From contig NC_135570.1 of NCBI RefSeq assembly GCF_964340395.1, positions 14,642,822 to 14,697,821 of the forward strand: a stretch of 55,000 nucleotides of DNA. Direction: 5' to 3'. The notes beneath the pieces were generated by a model. The model was not told the DNA's origin and made no database searches. It saw only the letters and a list, made by a program, of their open reading frames with translations. Source of the stretch: Glandiceps talaboti. Taxonomy: Eukaryota > Hemichordata > Enteropneusta > Spengelidae. The position numbers were made by a program, and so were the translations under genes. Positions 12,829 to 25,300 of the stretch are shown here, one piece after another; positions within the stretch are counted from its first letter, which is position 1, and every line of letters starts with the position of its first letter.

Positions 12829-13031
12829 GATGAGGTAGGTTGGTAGTTAGTAGGTAGATAGGGAGGTAGGGAGGTAGGTTTGTGTGTGTGTGTATGTATG
12901 TATGTATGTATGTATGTATGTAGGTAGGTGGGTAGGTAGGAAGATAAATTTAGGTAGATTTGTGTGTAGGTGGGTAGGCAGGTGGGTGGGTGGGTGAGTA
13001 GGTAGGTAGGTGGGTGGTTGGATAGATGGGT
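12829..13031. repeat. Degenerate GTAG/GGTG/GTAT tetranucleotide array
   Basis: G- and T-rich tetranucleotide units (GTAG, GGTA, GGTG, GTAT), with a purer GTAT block at about 12893-12922. The base preference switches strand relative to the AC/AT array 30 bp upstream. Confidence 0.9.
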
Positions 13032-14938
13032 AACGACACATACACGACACTTCAAGTAAGGGCGGTGGCTTATTGTCTGTACTATAATCTGCACACAGAG
13101 TTGGCAGTGACGTGTGTTCTCCACATTTTAGCGTTTCGTTCATGTTCAGTCGACCTACAATTTTATATAGTGTAAAGGCTGGCTTTGAACTCATCATGCA
13201 ATTCCAATGAAGTTCATTACACCATTGATGGACCCGACTTGATGGGCATATAATGAGAATCATTAACAGGGCCACTCTCAGTGACATTTAATTTACCTTT
13301 TATATCTGCTCTTCAAGGGTTCCAATATGATCTAGTATTAATGAACACGAAATCCAAAGTCTGGTAGTACGTACGTGATGTAAATCCAAAGATACTACAA
13401 AAAACTATTTTCGTTCCTCCGGGCACGCCACATATTTCACGTCAAATTGTGGATATGTATTACACCTAGACCAGTGCATCATTCATTTTCAATCCTAGTA
13501 AATCATCATTATCTCAAATTGAGACAAATTTCGTGACAAGGCAAAATTTAAAAGGTCAAAGCAATTGATAACGACCCTCTGGATAATCTGACGTCAGACA
13601 GAAGGTATAGTTCTCCCACTTTCACTTTTATTTGTTATGAGGCGCCAAATCAACCCTCAGACAACATTTTGGCTTGCTCCACCAACCATATTCTCTTTTC
13701 AATGTCGTTTACTTTCTGTAGACTCAAAAGCAGCAATCATACATGCCTCTGGATTATTTTTTATGAATATCATAATTTTGCACTCAGCGGAAGAATTTTT
13801 ACACTGATTGACCAAAAGGTCAAGGGTTAGAGATATTATCGTCTGATACTAGTGAAAATAAAATTGGAAAATGGTCGGATGAAGTCGTTTGCCTAACTGA
13901 TTGCCACAATTACTGGACGACTGGCGCCACGGCAATGAATTTGTAAAATTGCGTTGTTATCTCGATAAAGCGGATAATGGAAAGCTTGTTGATTATTTTG
14001 TCGTTCTGACAACCCTGTCAACCTGTTTACATCTCCTACAAATGATTAATGTACTTAAGATGTTAAAGCTTCGACTAATCGTTAAGAAATCGCGTGAGAA
14101 CACTAGTGTGAAAAAATCAAATTAAGTCCGATAGTAGATTTTGATTTTAGTGATAGCTACTTTGATCTAAGTAAGATTGCATTGGCGTCGTACCTGCTTA
14201 CTGTCATGTCTTGGTCCAACGAGGAGTAGAGATATTGAATACTTTTAGTCAATCTTTATAGTCCTGAGTCTACGTAAAACTTGATATAACTAATCAGCAT
14301 CACTTGTTAACTCACTTTACAGCATTGTATTCTGGCAAAAAGACTTTAAGTACAAGCTTCACTTTGTACACGCATAACATTACAAATACGATGTCTGCAC
14401 TTTAACCATGACACTGTATTTTATCGTGTTACTAAACTATTTCGATGTTTAAAATGTTAACACTTCTTTCTGTCAATTAGTATATTCTTTTCAAAACGGT
14501 GACCCTAAATTACGAGCTTTTCATAAAATATTCATTTTACTATGCATGATAAGACGTGTTTGATTATGAATAAACCACGTGACTGTAGGTTAGAGAAATA
14601 CTGTATTGGAGTTATAATGAAGAGTCCCCACACGTACAATGTATGGCCACTATGGATTTGTATTGATCATTTCAGAGTTTTCAGAACATCTTAACTGTCT
14701 CTGTTGACTTTCTTGTTATTACTGTCGTTGTCGTTCAATCTTCTTTTTCGTTTTGAAATATAACCTTTCGTTAAGATAACAAAGAATATCATGCCGTTGT
14801 ATTAATAACATAAACCTGTTTTTTTCCATAGGAATCTGTAGGTTATGTTTCTCCCAAAACAGAACCTTACCATGAGTGTGTATGACGCGTTCACAAATAT
14901 ACTTTATGTCTGAAGCCATCCTTACTTACTTTAGCTAT
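13032..14938. other. Intergenic, no gene seen
   Basis: Short frames only. It contains a perfect CRE, TGACGTCA, at 13589-13596. No repeat or RNA gene was recognised. Confidence 0.5.
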
Positions 14939-15612
14939 TTAGGGAGCCTTCAGTAATTACAAGGAGGGTGGGCTGGGGGATCAGGCCCGGGTTGCTGCGT
15001 GAAATGTGACCGACCCACCCTGCCCCCCCCTCCAGCCCAACCCCGAGTCCGTCGTTCTAAAAAGTGTCTCTCTCTAAATATCCTTTATCTAAAGTGTGAA
15101 GTTTTAAATTTTTCAAAAATGGTTAAAACGGTGCCATCATGGCAAAGGATATGAATCCCAGAGCCAATGGTAAGGACTTAATCCCACCGTTGCTACCACC
15201 AAAGTGAATTTATGTGAAGGCACTGCATTAACAAGTATTATCTAATTGGCTCAGCTGAAGTTATCCCTAATGTCTTATCTAACAGTTCCCGTTTTACTTC
15301 TTTGAAACTCAGTTCTCTCCTCACATCACAACTGACAATTAATTCATTACATGGTTGTCAGCAGCGATTTTTATTGATATGGTCTGATATTACGGTCCCT
15401 TGTCCTAACCCGATGTGGCAGTGGTGGGATGTAGAACCCTTAACCCGTGGCCCCATGGGATTGCCAAAATCATAAAATATTGCAAAGTTAGACAATACAA
15501 TGAGTCAAAATAAAATGTGACCCTACCCTAATCCCATTTTTTAAATATGGCCCTCCCCAAGAACCGATTTGTAAAATGTCAACCCCCCTTGAAAATACAG
15601 ACGGCTTTCTTA
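14939..15612. mobile_element. Non-autonomous DNA transposon (MITE-like) with imperfect TIRs
   Basis: The left end AGGGAGCCTTCAGTAATTACAAGGAGGGTGG (from 14941) is matched in inverted orientation by the right end CCCCCCTTGAAAATACAGACGGCTTTCTTAG (about 15583-15612), roughly 70-75% identical over 27 bp. The interior has recurring AAATGTGACC/AAAATGTGACCC motifs next to C-runs (about 14999, 15513 and 15574), so GC content is higher than in the flanks. There is no transposase-like frame. A clear target-site duplication was not found, so the superfamily is unassigned. Confidence 0.45.
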
Positions 15613-15914
15613 GACAGCACTGGGGAAGAGCATATTTCGAGAAAGAACTTTTCTATGTAATCAAGGAGAATTTAATTGTTACATGATTGGAAAACGACAA
15701 GACATACTTAGGAGATTTCTATCTGACTGCCTATTATGTACGCTACACCAAAGAAACTTTCCCAGTCCTTAAGAGTGTTGATTAATATGTTATCCCAAGT
15801 GTTTCCCTGTTTACCTAATATGTCTTGCCTATAAATACCTTGCTAAAGAATTGTTATTCGAAACGTCGGATTACATCTATTTATTCGGACTGCCTCACAA
15901 GTTCTTTATGCAAT

Positions 15915-15963
15915 TCTATGTATGTATGTATGTATGTATGTATGTATGTATGTATGTATGTAT
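15915..15963. repeat. (TATG)n microsatellite
   Basis: About 11-12 TATG units, otherwise unremarkable. Confidence 0.95.
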
Positions 15964-17696
15964 ATCGGTGTTGCACTTGCACTGAAAGTCACTTGTAAAA
16001 TATGGAAGGGATGCCATTGCTTTGATAGCGCTAGGCGTATTTCTTTCGGTCCAATGACTCCAAGCCATACTTAACAGTCACGTCTCGCAGGTGTGCTCCC
16101 GAAAGAATGAAAACATGCATAATGACTGTCACTCGGGTCTGGTCAGCTTGCTTTCTCTAATCAATGGCTCTGCTAAATGAATTTAAGTTAATGGATCAGG
16201 CGTTTGATTCATCATGGTGTAATTAGATGATGGAATACTGGCTTAATTTCCTTCTAATCTTATTTACTATCATGGTTATTAAACGAAGACAATAAGTAAA
16301 TGTCCTTTTCCATCATAGTGTCCACGCTGTGCATGATTTAGTTATATCTACACTTGTCACTTACAAGGTGATTGTTTAACTTTCACCTGATACTACGACC
16401 ATGTGACATCTATGTGGTCAAATTTATATGCTGGTAACCATCAGTAGTGTTAGCTTTGCTGGCAGGATTCTGAATGATGCGCATAGACACCATCCTGTCC
16501 ATCTGCGGTACATTTGTTCCACTTACTATGATACTTACAAATGACCAGTCTTAAAAGCCCTCATAATGAACTCAACCTTGAAATCGTCATTTTTGCATAA
16601 ATGGCTTAAAGGTCATAAAAATTACTTAAGCATTATCTGCTTATAAGCAGTTTCGTTGTATCACAAAGCTTTGTACTTTCCCTGTACTGTTATCAGAGTC
16701 CGTTGTGTATTTTAAGTTATTCTGTTTCCCTTTTCCTATGTGAGTTAGGACATCTTTTACGAGCAAATTGGAAGTTGTTGAACGGTATTTTACAAACGGT
16801 CGAGCCGCTGATGGCAGTAAAGCGTTTAAACCCCTAAATAACTTTATATCCATTTTCCTCATAGATAATTGTCTATCTGACTTCTTTTCTCGCAGGTAGG
16901 ATATGACTGTTCAATGGTGCTACCATTCAATAATGCGGCACGTTTGTACTTTCTCATGTTAATGATTTTGTAAGGGAAGAAGGGAGGTTGGAGGATCATC
17001 CTCTCCTCTATCTGATCTCCTATCTACATACAACATACCTGGCATGGCAACATGACATACGAAGTCTCCTAAATGCAAATCCTCCTCCTGTATGCAAATG
17101 CCAATTGGGTAATTCTGATTAGTGCAATTTTTAATACTACATAAATCTTGTGATTCATCGTAATAAGATCTTTAATGAATGTCAAAATAGTTAATTAGAT
17201 TAACTTTTTAAAACAGCATTCGTTGTGGCATTACTGACACAGGTAATTAAGTCCTCTGAACACATGAGTATGCAAACTGTGGATCATGTTTCGTAAACCT
17301 TGCGTAGCGGGACAGGCAATGTCTTGCTCTCATGAAAAGTTAACAAGAGATAGGGAATTCTACGCTGATGAACTTTGTTTTTCATGTCACTGTTATCCTT
17401 ATCTGATTTCAAGTACCTGAATTCGTGTGTGCAATGAAGATGTGCACGTTCCAGTTACAAGATAAATTATTCCGAAACGAACCAAACTTAAATTAGCTTA
17501 ATTAACTCACCCACAAATGGTATGGATAACCTGTCATACAATCTTAAATATAGATAATATTCGGCTAATTAACATTTAGTAGCCCACTTGCCCCATTTTG
17601 CCCTTCCTATTACATTAAATTTATTTAGACAATATATTACATAAAACACGAAGGTGTGAAATGGATCATTCTTTTACATCACTAAAATGTAATATA
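15964..17696. other. Intergenic, no gene seen
   Basis: Only short frames. It contains a pair of POU octamers listed separately. Confidence 0.5.
17073..17099 (+). promoter_or_regulatory. Paired POU octamers followed by CCAAT
   Basis: Two perfect ATGCAAAT octamers in the same orientation, 19 bp apart start to start (17073-17080 and 17092-17099). They are separated by CCTCCTCCTGT and followed at once by CCAATTGG, a palindrome containing CCAAT in both orientations. The octamer is the classical POU-domain site. Regulatory use is inferred only. Confidence 0.25.
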
Positions 17697-17932
17697 GTAT
17701 AATGATTGTTACTCTTAGACTAACATAGTCGTAGATAGAAATGATTGTTACTCTAAGATAGTCCTAGGTAGACTCCCTGTGGAATGACTGTTACTCTTAG
17801 ACTAACATAGTTCTAGGAAGACTTGTGGATTGACTATTACTCATAGACTAACATAGTTCTAGGTAAACTTGAGTAATTAGTGCTACCGGTACTCTCAGAC
17901 TAGCAAAGTCATAGATAGACTTGTGTAATGTA
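17697..17932. repeat. 45-bp minisatellite, left part
   Basis: Five diverged units of about 45 bp built on TTACTCTTAGACTAACATAGTCCTAGGTAGACTTGTG. Unit lengths vary by a few bases, and the fifth copy has an ACCGGTACTCTCAG variant. The array is broken by a LINE fragment and resumes at 18331. Confidence 0.85.
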
Positions 17933-18335
17933 GTAGGGTCTTTTATTCTGTACATCAAAGGCCATCGGCCCAAAATACAAAAGTAGTTGCTTAATTTCTG
18001 AAAATGGGATATGACTAATAAAATTAAGTAAGTGGAAATGTTACAAATGAAATTATGATAAATTTACATAAATCTATCTACGTAATTTCATTGCATGAAA
18101 TGTAAATGCAGCGAGACATTGAAGAATATGGACATTATCTGATGAAAGTAAATTGATGAATGTATCAGTAGTTGGCGGTTCAAAGTAAACTCTTGGTAAA
18201 TAATTAGTTCTCACAACAGTAAAAAAGGAACATACTAACATAAAACGATATTCACCCTCTACCTGATTTAAATCACATAGCTGACATAACCTCATACATC
18301 TTTCAATACCATGTTTTCTATCTGTTTCTACTACT
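17933..18335 (-). mobile_element. 5'-truncated LINE (non-LTR retrotransposon) 3' end
   Basis: The minus strand carries the last ~87 codons of a LINE ORF2 (see the pseudogene entry), a 3' UTR, the motif GGGCCGATGGCCTTTG, and an AATAAA hexamer (17942-17947 on the plus strand). The 5' end is cut inside the coding region and abuts minisatellite units on both sides. This is the signature of target-primed integration with 5' truncation into an existing tandem array. I assign it to the CR1/jockey-like broad group only by the style of its C terminus. No clear target-site duplication was seen. Confidence 0.75.
18074..18335 (-). pseudogene. LINE ORF2 C-terminal fragment (downstream of reverse transcriptase)
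   Basis: The minus-strand frame ends at a TAG (18074-18076). It reads ETDRKHGIERCMRLCQLCDL, then NQVEGEYRFMLVC, and ends FHAMKLRR. In LINE ORF2 proteins this region lies after the reverse transcriptase and contains a CxxC...H....C knuckle. Here the first two cysteines and the last are present, but the histidine position is arginine (EYRFMLVC), which fits decay. Only about 87 residues remain of a protein normally around a thousand, so it cannot act alone. The open frame extends a few codons upstream into minisatellite sequence by chance. Confidence 0.75.
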
Positions 18336-18398
18336 CTTAGACTAACGTCCAAGGTAGACTTGTGTATTGATTGCTACTCTTAGACTAACAAAGTAAAA
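18331..18398. repeat. 45-bp minisatellite, right part
   Basis: Two units (CTACTCTTAGACTAACGTCC... and TGCTACTCTTAGACTAACAAAG...) continue the array that begins at 17697, separated from it by the LINE fragment. A lone related unit, GACTCTTAGACTGACAAAAT, occurs at about 39286-39305. Confidence 0.8.
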
Positions 18399-21300
18399 CG
18401 TCTTACAATCGTCGTCAATAGATAATAGTATGTAATTAGAGTAGTTGCCTTTCCATGTCTTGAAAGACATTACAAACTTACAATCTTTGTTTTAGAATCA
18501 TCACAGTGTTTCGTTAGATTATACAGAAGAATTTCCACATAAAACTCGAGAATGAATCAGTAAGTTTTATGTTTTTCTATAACATCTTAGTCACTCTTCT
18601 GGAATAACAGCATTGCTGATCTTGTCATCAATATATACAGATAATCAAAGAATATGGTAAATATTGAAACGTTTGTGGAACCAATAACGAATAGTTGAAA
18701 GTGTGTTTAAGCATTGTAAAACAAATTATCGAGCCTGAAAATGACAACCCTTGAAACAAAATGTTCTTTGGATCATCAATGTACTAAAACAGTGATTTAT
18801 GATTTGAATAACCTCTGTGCTACGCTTGCGCAGTTCATGAAAGTAGCTTGTTTCTTTTCAGTATAGTATAGCAAAAAAACATTTGATTTAATTTGTCTGT
18901 CTCTTTACACGAGAGTTTGCAACACAATGTTGACTATAACAGGTTTGTAATGCTTTGCTTTGCTTTGAAAAACTCTGTTCAAGGAAGACATACACAGCTG
19001 CAGGAACAGTCGTACGTTTCGTAAAGTAAACAGTGCATACATTAAACGGGTATACAATGGGTAGTATGTTTTATGTCTGCTGAATTTGTATGTTATGTAC
19101 CTGTAAACATCTACTAGGGATTAACGGGCACAAGTACGACTACACGTTTCGCACTAGGGTCGTGATTTTCGTAACAAATTGCATGACTGTCTTCGGAGTA
19201 ATCACAGTGTACTTGCCGAGGAGTTATTCTGTTCTAATTAATTATACTAATTGAGTGCAGAGTCTATAGACATTCAAACAACATAGAAACTAAAGAATCA
19301 TCATAGACTGTATGAAGTTTTTTTTACATTTAAGAAATCGCCTATGAGTAATTTGAGCTCTCTGTTGATTGACAAGTTCCAATTTTGTTAACATTTAAAA
19401 CAGAATTGTGCAAGTAAGATTCGCATGGGAATGCTACCGAAAATCAGGCGTTATAAATCGAAGCAGTTGCCTACCCTCGGGATTCTGTCAAGTTCAAAGG
19501 CATTTTTTTTGTCGATTAGTGCAATAAAGGTTAATAATTGTACAGCAAACGCTATAAATGCTCCACGACAATAGGCCAAACCTTCTGAGGTAGAAAATTT
19601 GTCTTTTATATGTTTTCCTTGCCTAATTCAATAGTAAAATTTACACAATCAAACAAAATTGACGAAATTGACTGCTCCCCTGATGTTGTTGGGGTCAGGG
19701 GTCACTTATTCGCCCATGTCGTAAAATGAAACACACGGAAAACGATGCACAAATTTACTTCTCATGAGGATACACCATGTTACTTACGGACTAATGAATT
19801 GAGGGTTATTAATTTGGGCGCCACTGTTCGCTTAAACACAAAATTATTCATGAAAAGGTGAAAATAACAAAAGGTACCGAAAACCGCAGACTGCTACAGC
19901 GTACTGTATGCAGATGGAAAATTCAAATCTCGTGTTTGACTTGTTCCGACAATGCCCCCGTCGGAAATTTCAAGTGATTACTTTCGCACGTGTGTATAAT
20001 TTCCTCAAACTACAAGGTAGGAACTTAATAAGTTTCCCGCCTTTTATTTATCCCTTTCTCATTTTGCTTGAGACGTTCAATCTGAACATAAGTTTGCAAT
20101 TTGTAGCAAATAAGCGTGCAGGCCATTCACCTCAAAGTGTCAGTAGGAAATTATTAGTTTTATCTTTCAAATCGTCCAAAAATGACATCGACAGCCTGCT
20201 TGAAAAAAAGATTGGAAAAAAATCTCATTTAAGTATTTTGAAGGGATCTATTGATGACATATGAGTGGATGTACCTAGGTTCGTGAGAAAGAAGATTTGT
20301 TATATGTTGTTGGTGACCTCATACTTTCAGGGCGAGCTATCAGCATCGCGACGCTGGCTAAGCAATTTATGTAAATTAGCTACAGACAGATCATGACTGA
20401 AAAGATCGAACGCATACGTCTAGAATGCTTGTCGCCGGAAATCTCTAAATCTTCCAAGCTTCGGGAGAAATCATTCGCATGCATGTCATGCTCATGCGTC
20501 ATGTCGCCTCGACATATTCTCCTTTACAACATATCAATAGAAGGTAAATGTTTAAGTGCGAAAAGATACATTCAGCAATTTTCAATGAACAAGACGCAGC
20601 GGGTACTACCTAATTTTCTATTCCGAATCTGGCAAATTGCCAACAAGACGTTTATCGTATCTACTGTGACAGTCCGCGTGACTAAGAAAAACCAAATATT
20701 ATAGGATGTCTTGAAGGCAAAGGAAGACTGAAATTTCATGAAGTGTTACCAAAGGCAATAACGCAACAGTTCTTTGAAATTATATACATTTATTACTAGT
20801 GTCCACCCTTTATATACCCGAACATGCAGTAGGGTAATATTAACAAGAAATTTTAGCCTCAACCGCTTTCTACCAACTCTAGGTAGTTATATCCATATAT
20901 ATTCTCAACGAATGCAATGTAGCTAAATCAAAAACTACAAACGTGTCAACCGAAATGCTAAAGGTAGACACGCATCATTTTAGTACATTTTGAATGCCTT
21001 TTGTAAATCCGTCCCTGGTTTGTTTTTAAGTAATAAGACTCATCATGTTGTAAATAATTATCAATAAAACTACGTATCTTATAAACTAAACCGTACATTT
21101 GAAATGTTAGATACAGTAATTCCGTCTAAATCTGTTATTTTATTGTTTGAGTCAAATGTACTTTGTCAACTAGTCACAAAAAATGAAGGAAGGAATGAAG
21201 CAAAGTTCTTGTCGTGTGTTTTCATCAATTTGACAGAGGTTAATTACAATATCTGATGTATGGATGAGAGGCGTTATGAGTACCAGTAGGTCACTTTCTA

Positions 21301-21680
21301 ATGTTGTTTTCAGAACACTCCAATAAAATATATGGCAGAAAGTCTTACATCGGGACAACAGGTCACGAGGCCTTACAGCTAGGTAGTACATGCCATCAGG
21401 GTCCAATGTCACTATTCTAGTTCACATTGAATGATATAAGGTATGTGATAATGTGCGCTATTCTTCAGCGTCTACTAATTTGAATATTCAATCTTAATAA
21501 ATTATTCAAAATGTAGTAAATGTTTTTCCTAAGTGCTAAGTATGGTAATTGGGTATTCGTTTGAGAGTCCATTGACACCCACATAACATATTTAATGTAT
21601 GTAGGCAATGCATACAGGAGTAGCAATATTGTGTGCTTGGTTCCTTGTCATAAAACCCTGTCATTTCGGAGTTCTACACA
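18399..21680. other. 3.3 kb gene-free stretch
   Basis: Frames at 19908-20264 and 20393-20704 (plus strand, ATG starts, 118 and 103 codons) have no recognised similarity and non-coding-like composition. A GTTTCCCGCCTTT (E2F-like, about 20032-20044) is present. No RNA gene was recognised. Confidence 0.5.
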
Positions 21681-21689
21681 AACGCACGC

Positions 21690-21770
<81 letters not shown>

Positions 21771-21843
21771 CATACATACATACATATATGTGTGTGATGG
21801 GTGTGTGTTTGTGTATGTATGTATGTATATGTGTGTATATATG
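21681..21843. repeat. Compound (CA)n-(TA)n-(CATA)n / (TG)n-(TATG)n microsatellite
   Basis: ACGC/CACA start, a pure CA run to about 21754, TA run to 21770, CATA units to about 21786. The composition then reverses to TG and TATG units up to 21843. The two halves are roughly complementary and could fold back. Confidence 0.95.
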
Positions 21844-22036
21844 TTTCACCCAATCTGTGAAATTGCCCAATTCATGAAATGTGCATGTAACCACACTGCT
21901 GCACTTTACTACGTACGAACAGTCAGTGTTGGCAAAATAGACTATCATTAAGCCTGTCTGTAGACTGTTGCATCCTTTTCGCGTGGTCTGTATTGCAAGG
22001 ACATGCTGTGTAGTCGAGTGTGTGTCAACCTCCGAA

Positions 22037-22385
22037 ATTTTAAAGTGGCCATTTTGAGGACAAAATGGTATTTATTTTAGATTTTTAATTCCTAAGAGAA
22101 CTCTACTTATGCTTTCCTACTAAAAAAAATGCGAAACAGCATCAAATCTGTGCTTGTAACTGAACAAATTACAAAGAAGCTAAAAAGTGTGTTGTAGTAC
22201 AATAACAATTATATATTTTAAACAATTTCTATATTTTGCAATTTATTTAGTTACAAACAAGGATTTGGTGTATATTGTTTCACATTAATTTGTCAAGTAT
22301 AAAAACATGATAGTACAGTTGTCTCAAGATTTAAAAATCTAAAATAAACATCATTTGTCATCCATATAGCCACCTTTTTGACGAC
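22037..22385. mobile_element. Fold-back (hairpin) element of about 350 bp
   Basis: The outer arms TTAAAGTGGCC...TTTATTTTAGATTTTTAA (22039-22088) and TTAAAAATCTAAAATAAACATC...GCCACCTTTTT (22331-22379) are inverted copies, with an 18-19 bp identical inner block TTTATTTTAGATTTTTAA. Weaker inverted similarity continues inward (GAAACAGCATCAAATCTGTGCTTGTAACTGAACAAATTAC against the complement of the 22215-22282 region), so nearly the whole unit is one imperfect hairpin centred near 22205. There is no coding capacity. This is typical of a non-autonomous fold-back or MITE element. The target duplication was not resolved. Confidence 0.6.
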
Positions 22386-25300
22386 ACTACTGTGATATGA
22401 CTTTGAAGGGCCATAAAACAAAGAATTACTTTTTACTGTGTTTTGAACACCGAAATGCTAACTTGTTCAACGATGAGTTTTTTTTATCATATGCGGGCGT
22501 ACGTTTGAAACAGGATGAGTTTACACTCCTGAATTACAAGTACCAAGTTGCTTGAGTGGCCTAGCTCAAGTACAGACTGTATTTAATAACAGAAATTTCT
22601 GATACAGATATATTGTAGTGAAAAAGAGCAATACAAGTCTGTATATTAAATTTAACAAAACTGCCCAACGTAATTGCAAAGTAGTCTAGTACAGTGTATA
22701 CTTCGTACACGGATTGATCACATTAAGTAAGCACAGTTTGGATGTAGCTTATGGGTGTTACCACATTTTTCCTCAGGTTCATTGATTAGCGTGTCTAGTA
22801 CAATTGTGAATGCAATAGTTCTCTTCTTGAAGAATAGATGTCGAATCTGCAAGAGGGTTCTACACAAATTGTATTTATCTTAATCTGAAGCCTTCTGTAG
22901 GTCAAATGTCAACACAAAATACAGTGCACTAAGTCGGTAAAAATGAGCTAACAACATTAGTTAAGATTAATGCTATAAGTAAAAACAACTTGTGTTTTTA
23001 CAATAGTAGAATTACAAAGCAAACTGTCTTTATCAATGGCCAATTACATTTTTATTTAGTGCTACTTACATTGCACATAATTGTACAAGGCTGATAGTAG
23101 ATTTTAATTTTATGTTAAAATTCACAGTAATATTCTGTAGTTATCATGATTATTGATGTTTAGTTTAAATTCATATCTTTCGCAGAATATCTTTTACAGT
23201 TGTGTAATGCCTTGTGTACTAACTATGGAGAACCTATAAATAAGATTGGTGCACAGTACTACTACGTCAATATGCAAATTAACTCATATATATGCATGTA
23301 TGGGAATCGCACAAACACCGTCCAATTTTTGTTTAGTTGATGTTTTACAAATTTAAACATTCATTGAAATACGTTAAGTGTGCCCCAGTGTGAAAGATGG
23401 TGAATTGTTTGAAAAAAAGTGATGATAAAGGATGCATAATAAACATCTTCAATGTGTGTTAAAAATTCGAGTCAAATATTTTCGAGTCGTTAAACGTACG
23501 GGGGATTTTTAGAGGTAGATTATTTTCATAACCATCTACATGGGTGATGTTATCGCAGGACAAACTCTGTCCGAGCTCCCTGAGAGAATAAACAGAGAGT
23601 TCAAAGAGAGTTTGCTCTCCCTTGATAAAGGATGTATTATTTTGTTTCGTTGACCAAAGGTTATTTCTCTCATGATAGGGATTTGATGTTTTGTTTGACA
23701 GTGAGCGAGGATGACTATGCTATAATATAGGAGCTATTAGCTTGCTTACAGAGAACGAGGATGAAAGTTGTGTTGTGTAAACGAAGTACTGCTGTGCTCA
23801 CAAGGTAAGAAGCTTAGTGCTTTGCCATTGAAGGTACATTGTACATGGCATTGCCTCGAGCAAAACGGCTGCTCTACCTTTTATCTACCCATTAATAAAC
23901 AATCTTGATCAATGTTATACTATACTTCCTGTAAACTGTCAGCGTCGTCGAGGGCCTGTTTTTGACATTTCTCCACTAATTGTCACCCTACACCGTCCAA
24001 GGTATTCCTTTGTATTTATGACTTTTAGTATGAAAACACAAGTCAACCATTAGCAAAAGCCATTTTCGACAGTTTTGTTTTCTGCGTTCGTACCTTCATG
24101 TTTCTCACTTGGGTATTCACCAATGTTCGATGTTCCAATAGGTCTTCTTAAGCATGAATTTTGCTCCGTTTACGTGTCTCATTTTTCGTAAGGATAATCA
24201 CATTTTAACAAGCAAAAATCAAATGTATCTTATTCATAGATTTACAATAGTATGCCTAACTGTCGTTTGGTTTTGCATAACTATTCGATTGACAGCTGCA
24301 TCCGCCTACGAGCCGCCGTTTTTCGAATCATGTACACAATTTGCAGTTGTTGATATGCATAACCCTCTCATAACGTCGCTAATTTTAACCCTAAATTATT
24401 GGAAATTCAAGTGGTACTGTTTTCTTTGAGTGCAATAACTGATTTGTTATTTTGCTTTGAATGTAATTTTTCTCTTTGATTTATTCATTGCTTTGGTTTA
24501 GTCTTTTATGAATACGTTGGGATAAATAAACTTCTTTCAAAAATTGTTAGCACAAGTGTTAAGTTACATATATTTCATCATCAATTATTGGGAACAATAA
24601 TGGCCAAATATGCCAGTTACACTGAGCATGCTCAGATGGACAGGATTGTGGTGTTATTGGTATAAACTGCACTAATACCAAAACTGGGGTGATCTTAAGG
24701 ATAGTCCTTCTGCAAGGGGCAGGTTGTCCAAGACTAGATTCTTCGTTGTTAAAAACAATATAATATTATTTTCGACATTGTTTATCAATAAAATTATACC
24801 TCATTTCCCTAATGCACCACTCAATATGGCGGGTCGGGTTTTCAAGTTCGCTGTTGATAAAGATTCCAGCTTTGTTTTTACATATGACTCTTCAAAAATA
24901 ATGCTGTTCATAAGGCTTTATCACTGCAATATTTTATTTTAATTCCAACACTCCAATTCATTGTTTTGGGATATTATTATCAAATATGTTTTTCCACTTA
25001 ACGTTGAGTTTGATTTTGTACGTATACACAGTTGGCAGTGCCTTGTAACTAGCCGCGAGCAAAATCGAAATCAATATCACGTGAAAGTATTGCTAAGGGA
25101 ACTTTAGACGTATTTTGATAAAAATATCAGACTCGGTCTCACCAGTTGTCGTGATGAGAAATAGAAGCCACCACATATCGGCGTTGTCTAATGGAAGTTT
25201 GGTATTGCGTCTCCTTGAGAACGAGTATGTAACATGGTACATACGAATGGAAAGCAAGCTACCCATCTTGACTATAAACGTAGCCGCAACTCTTTAGAAG

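Noticed and set aside
15415-15475. TGGCAGTGGTGGG...CCCATGGGATTGCC as a tRNA
   Set aside because: No complete cloverleaf. The segment lies inside the candidate transposon.
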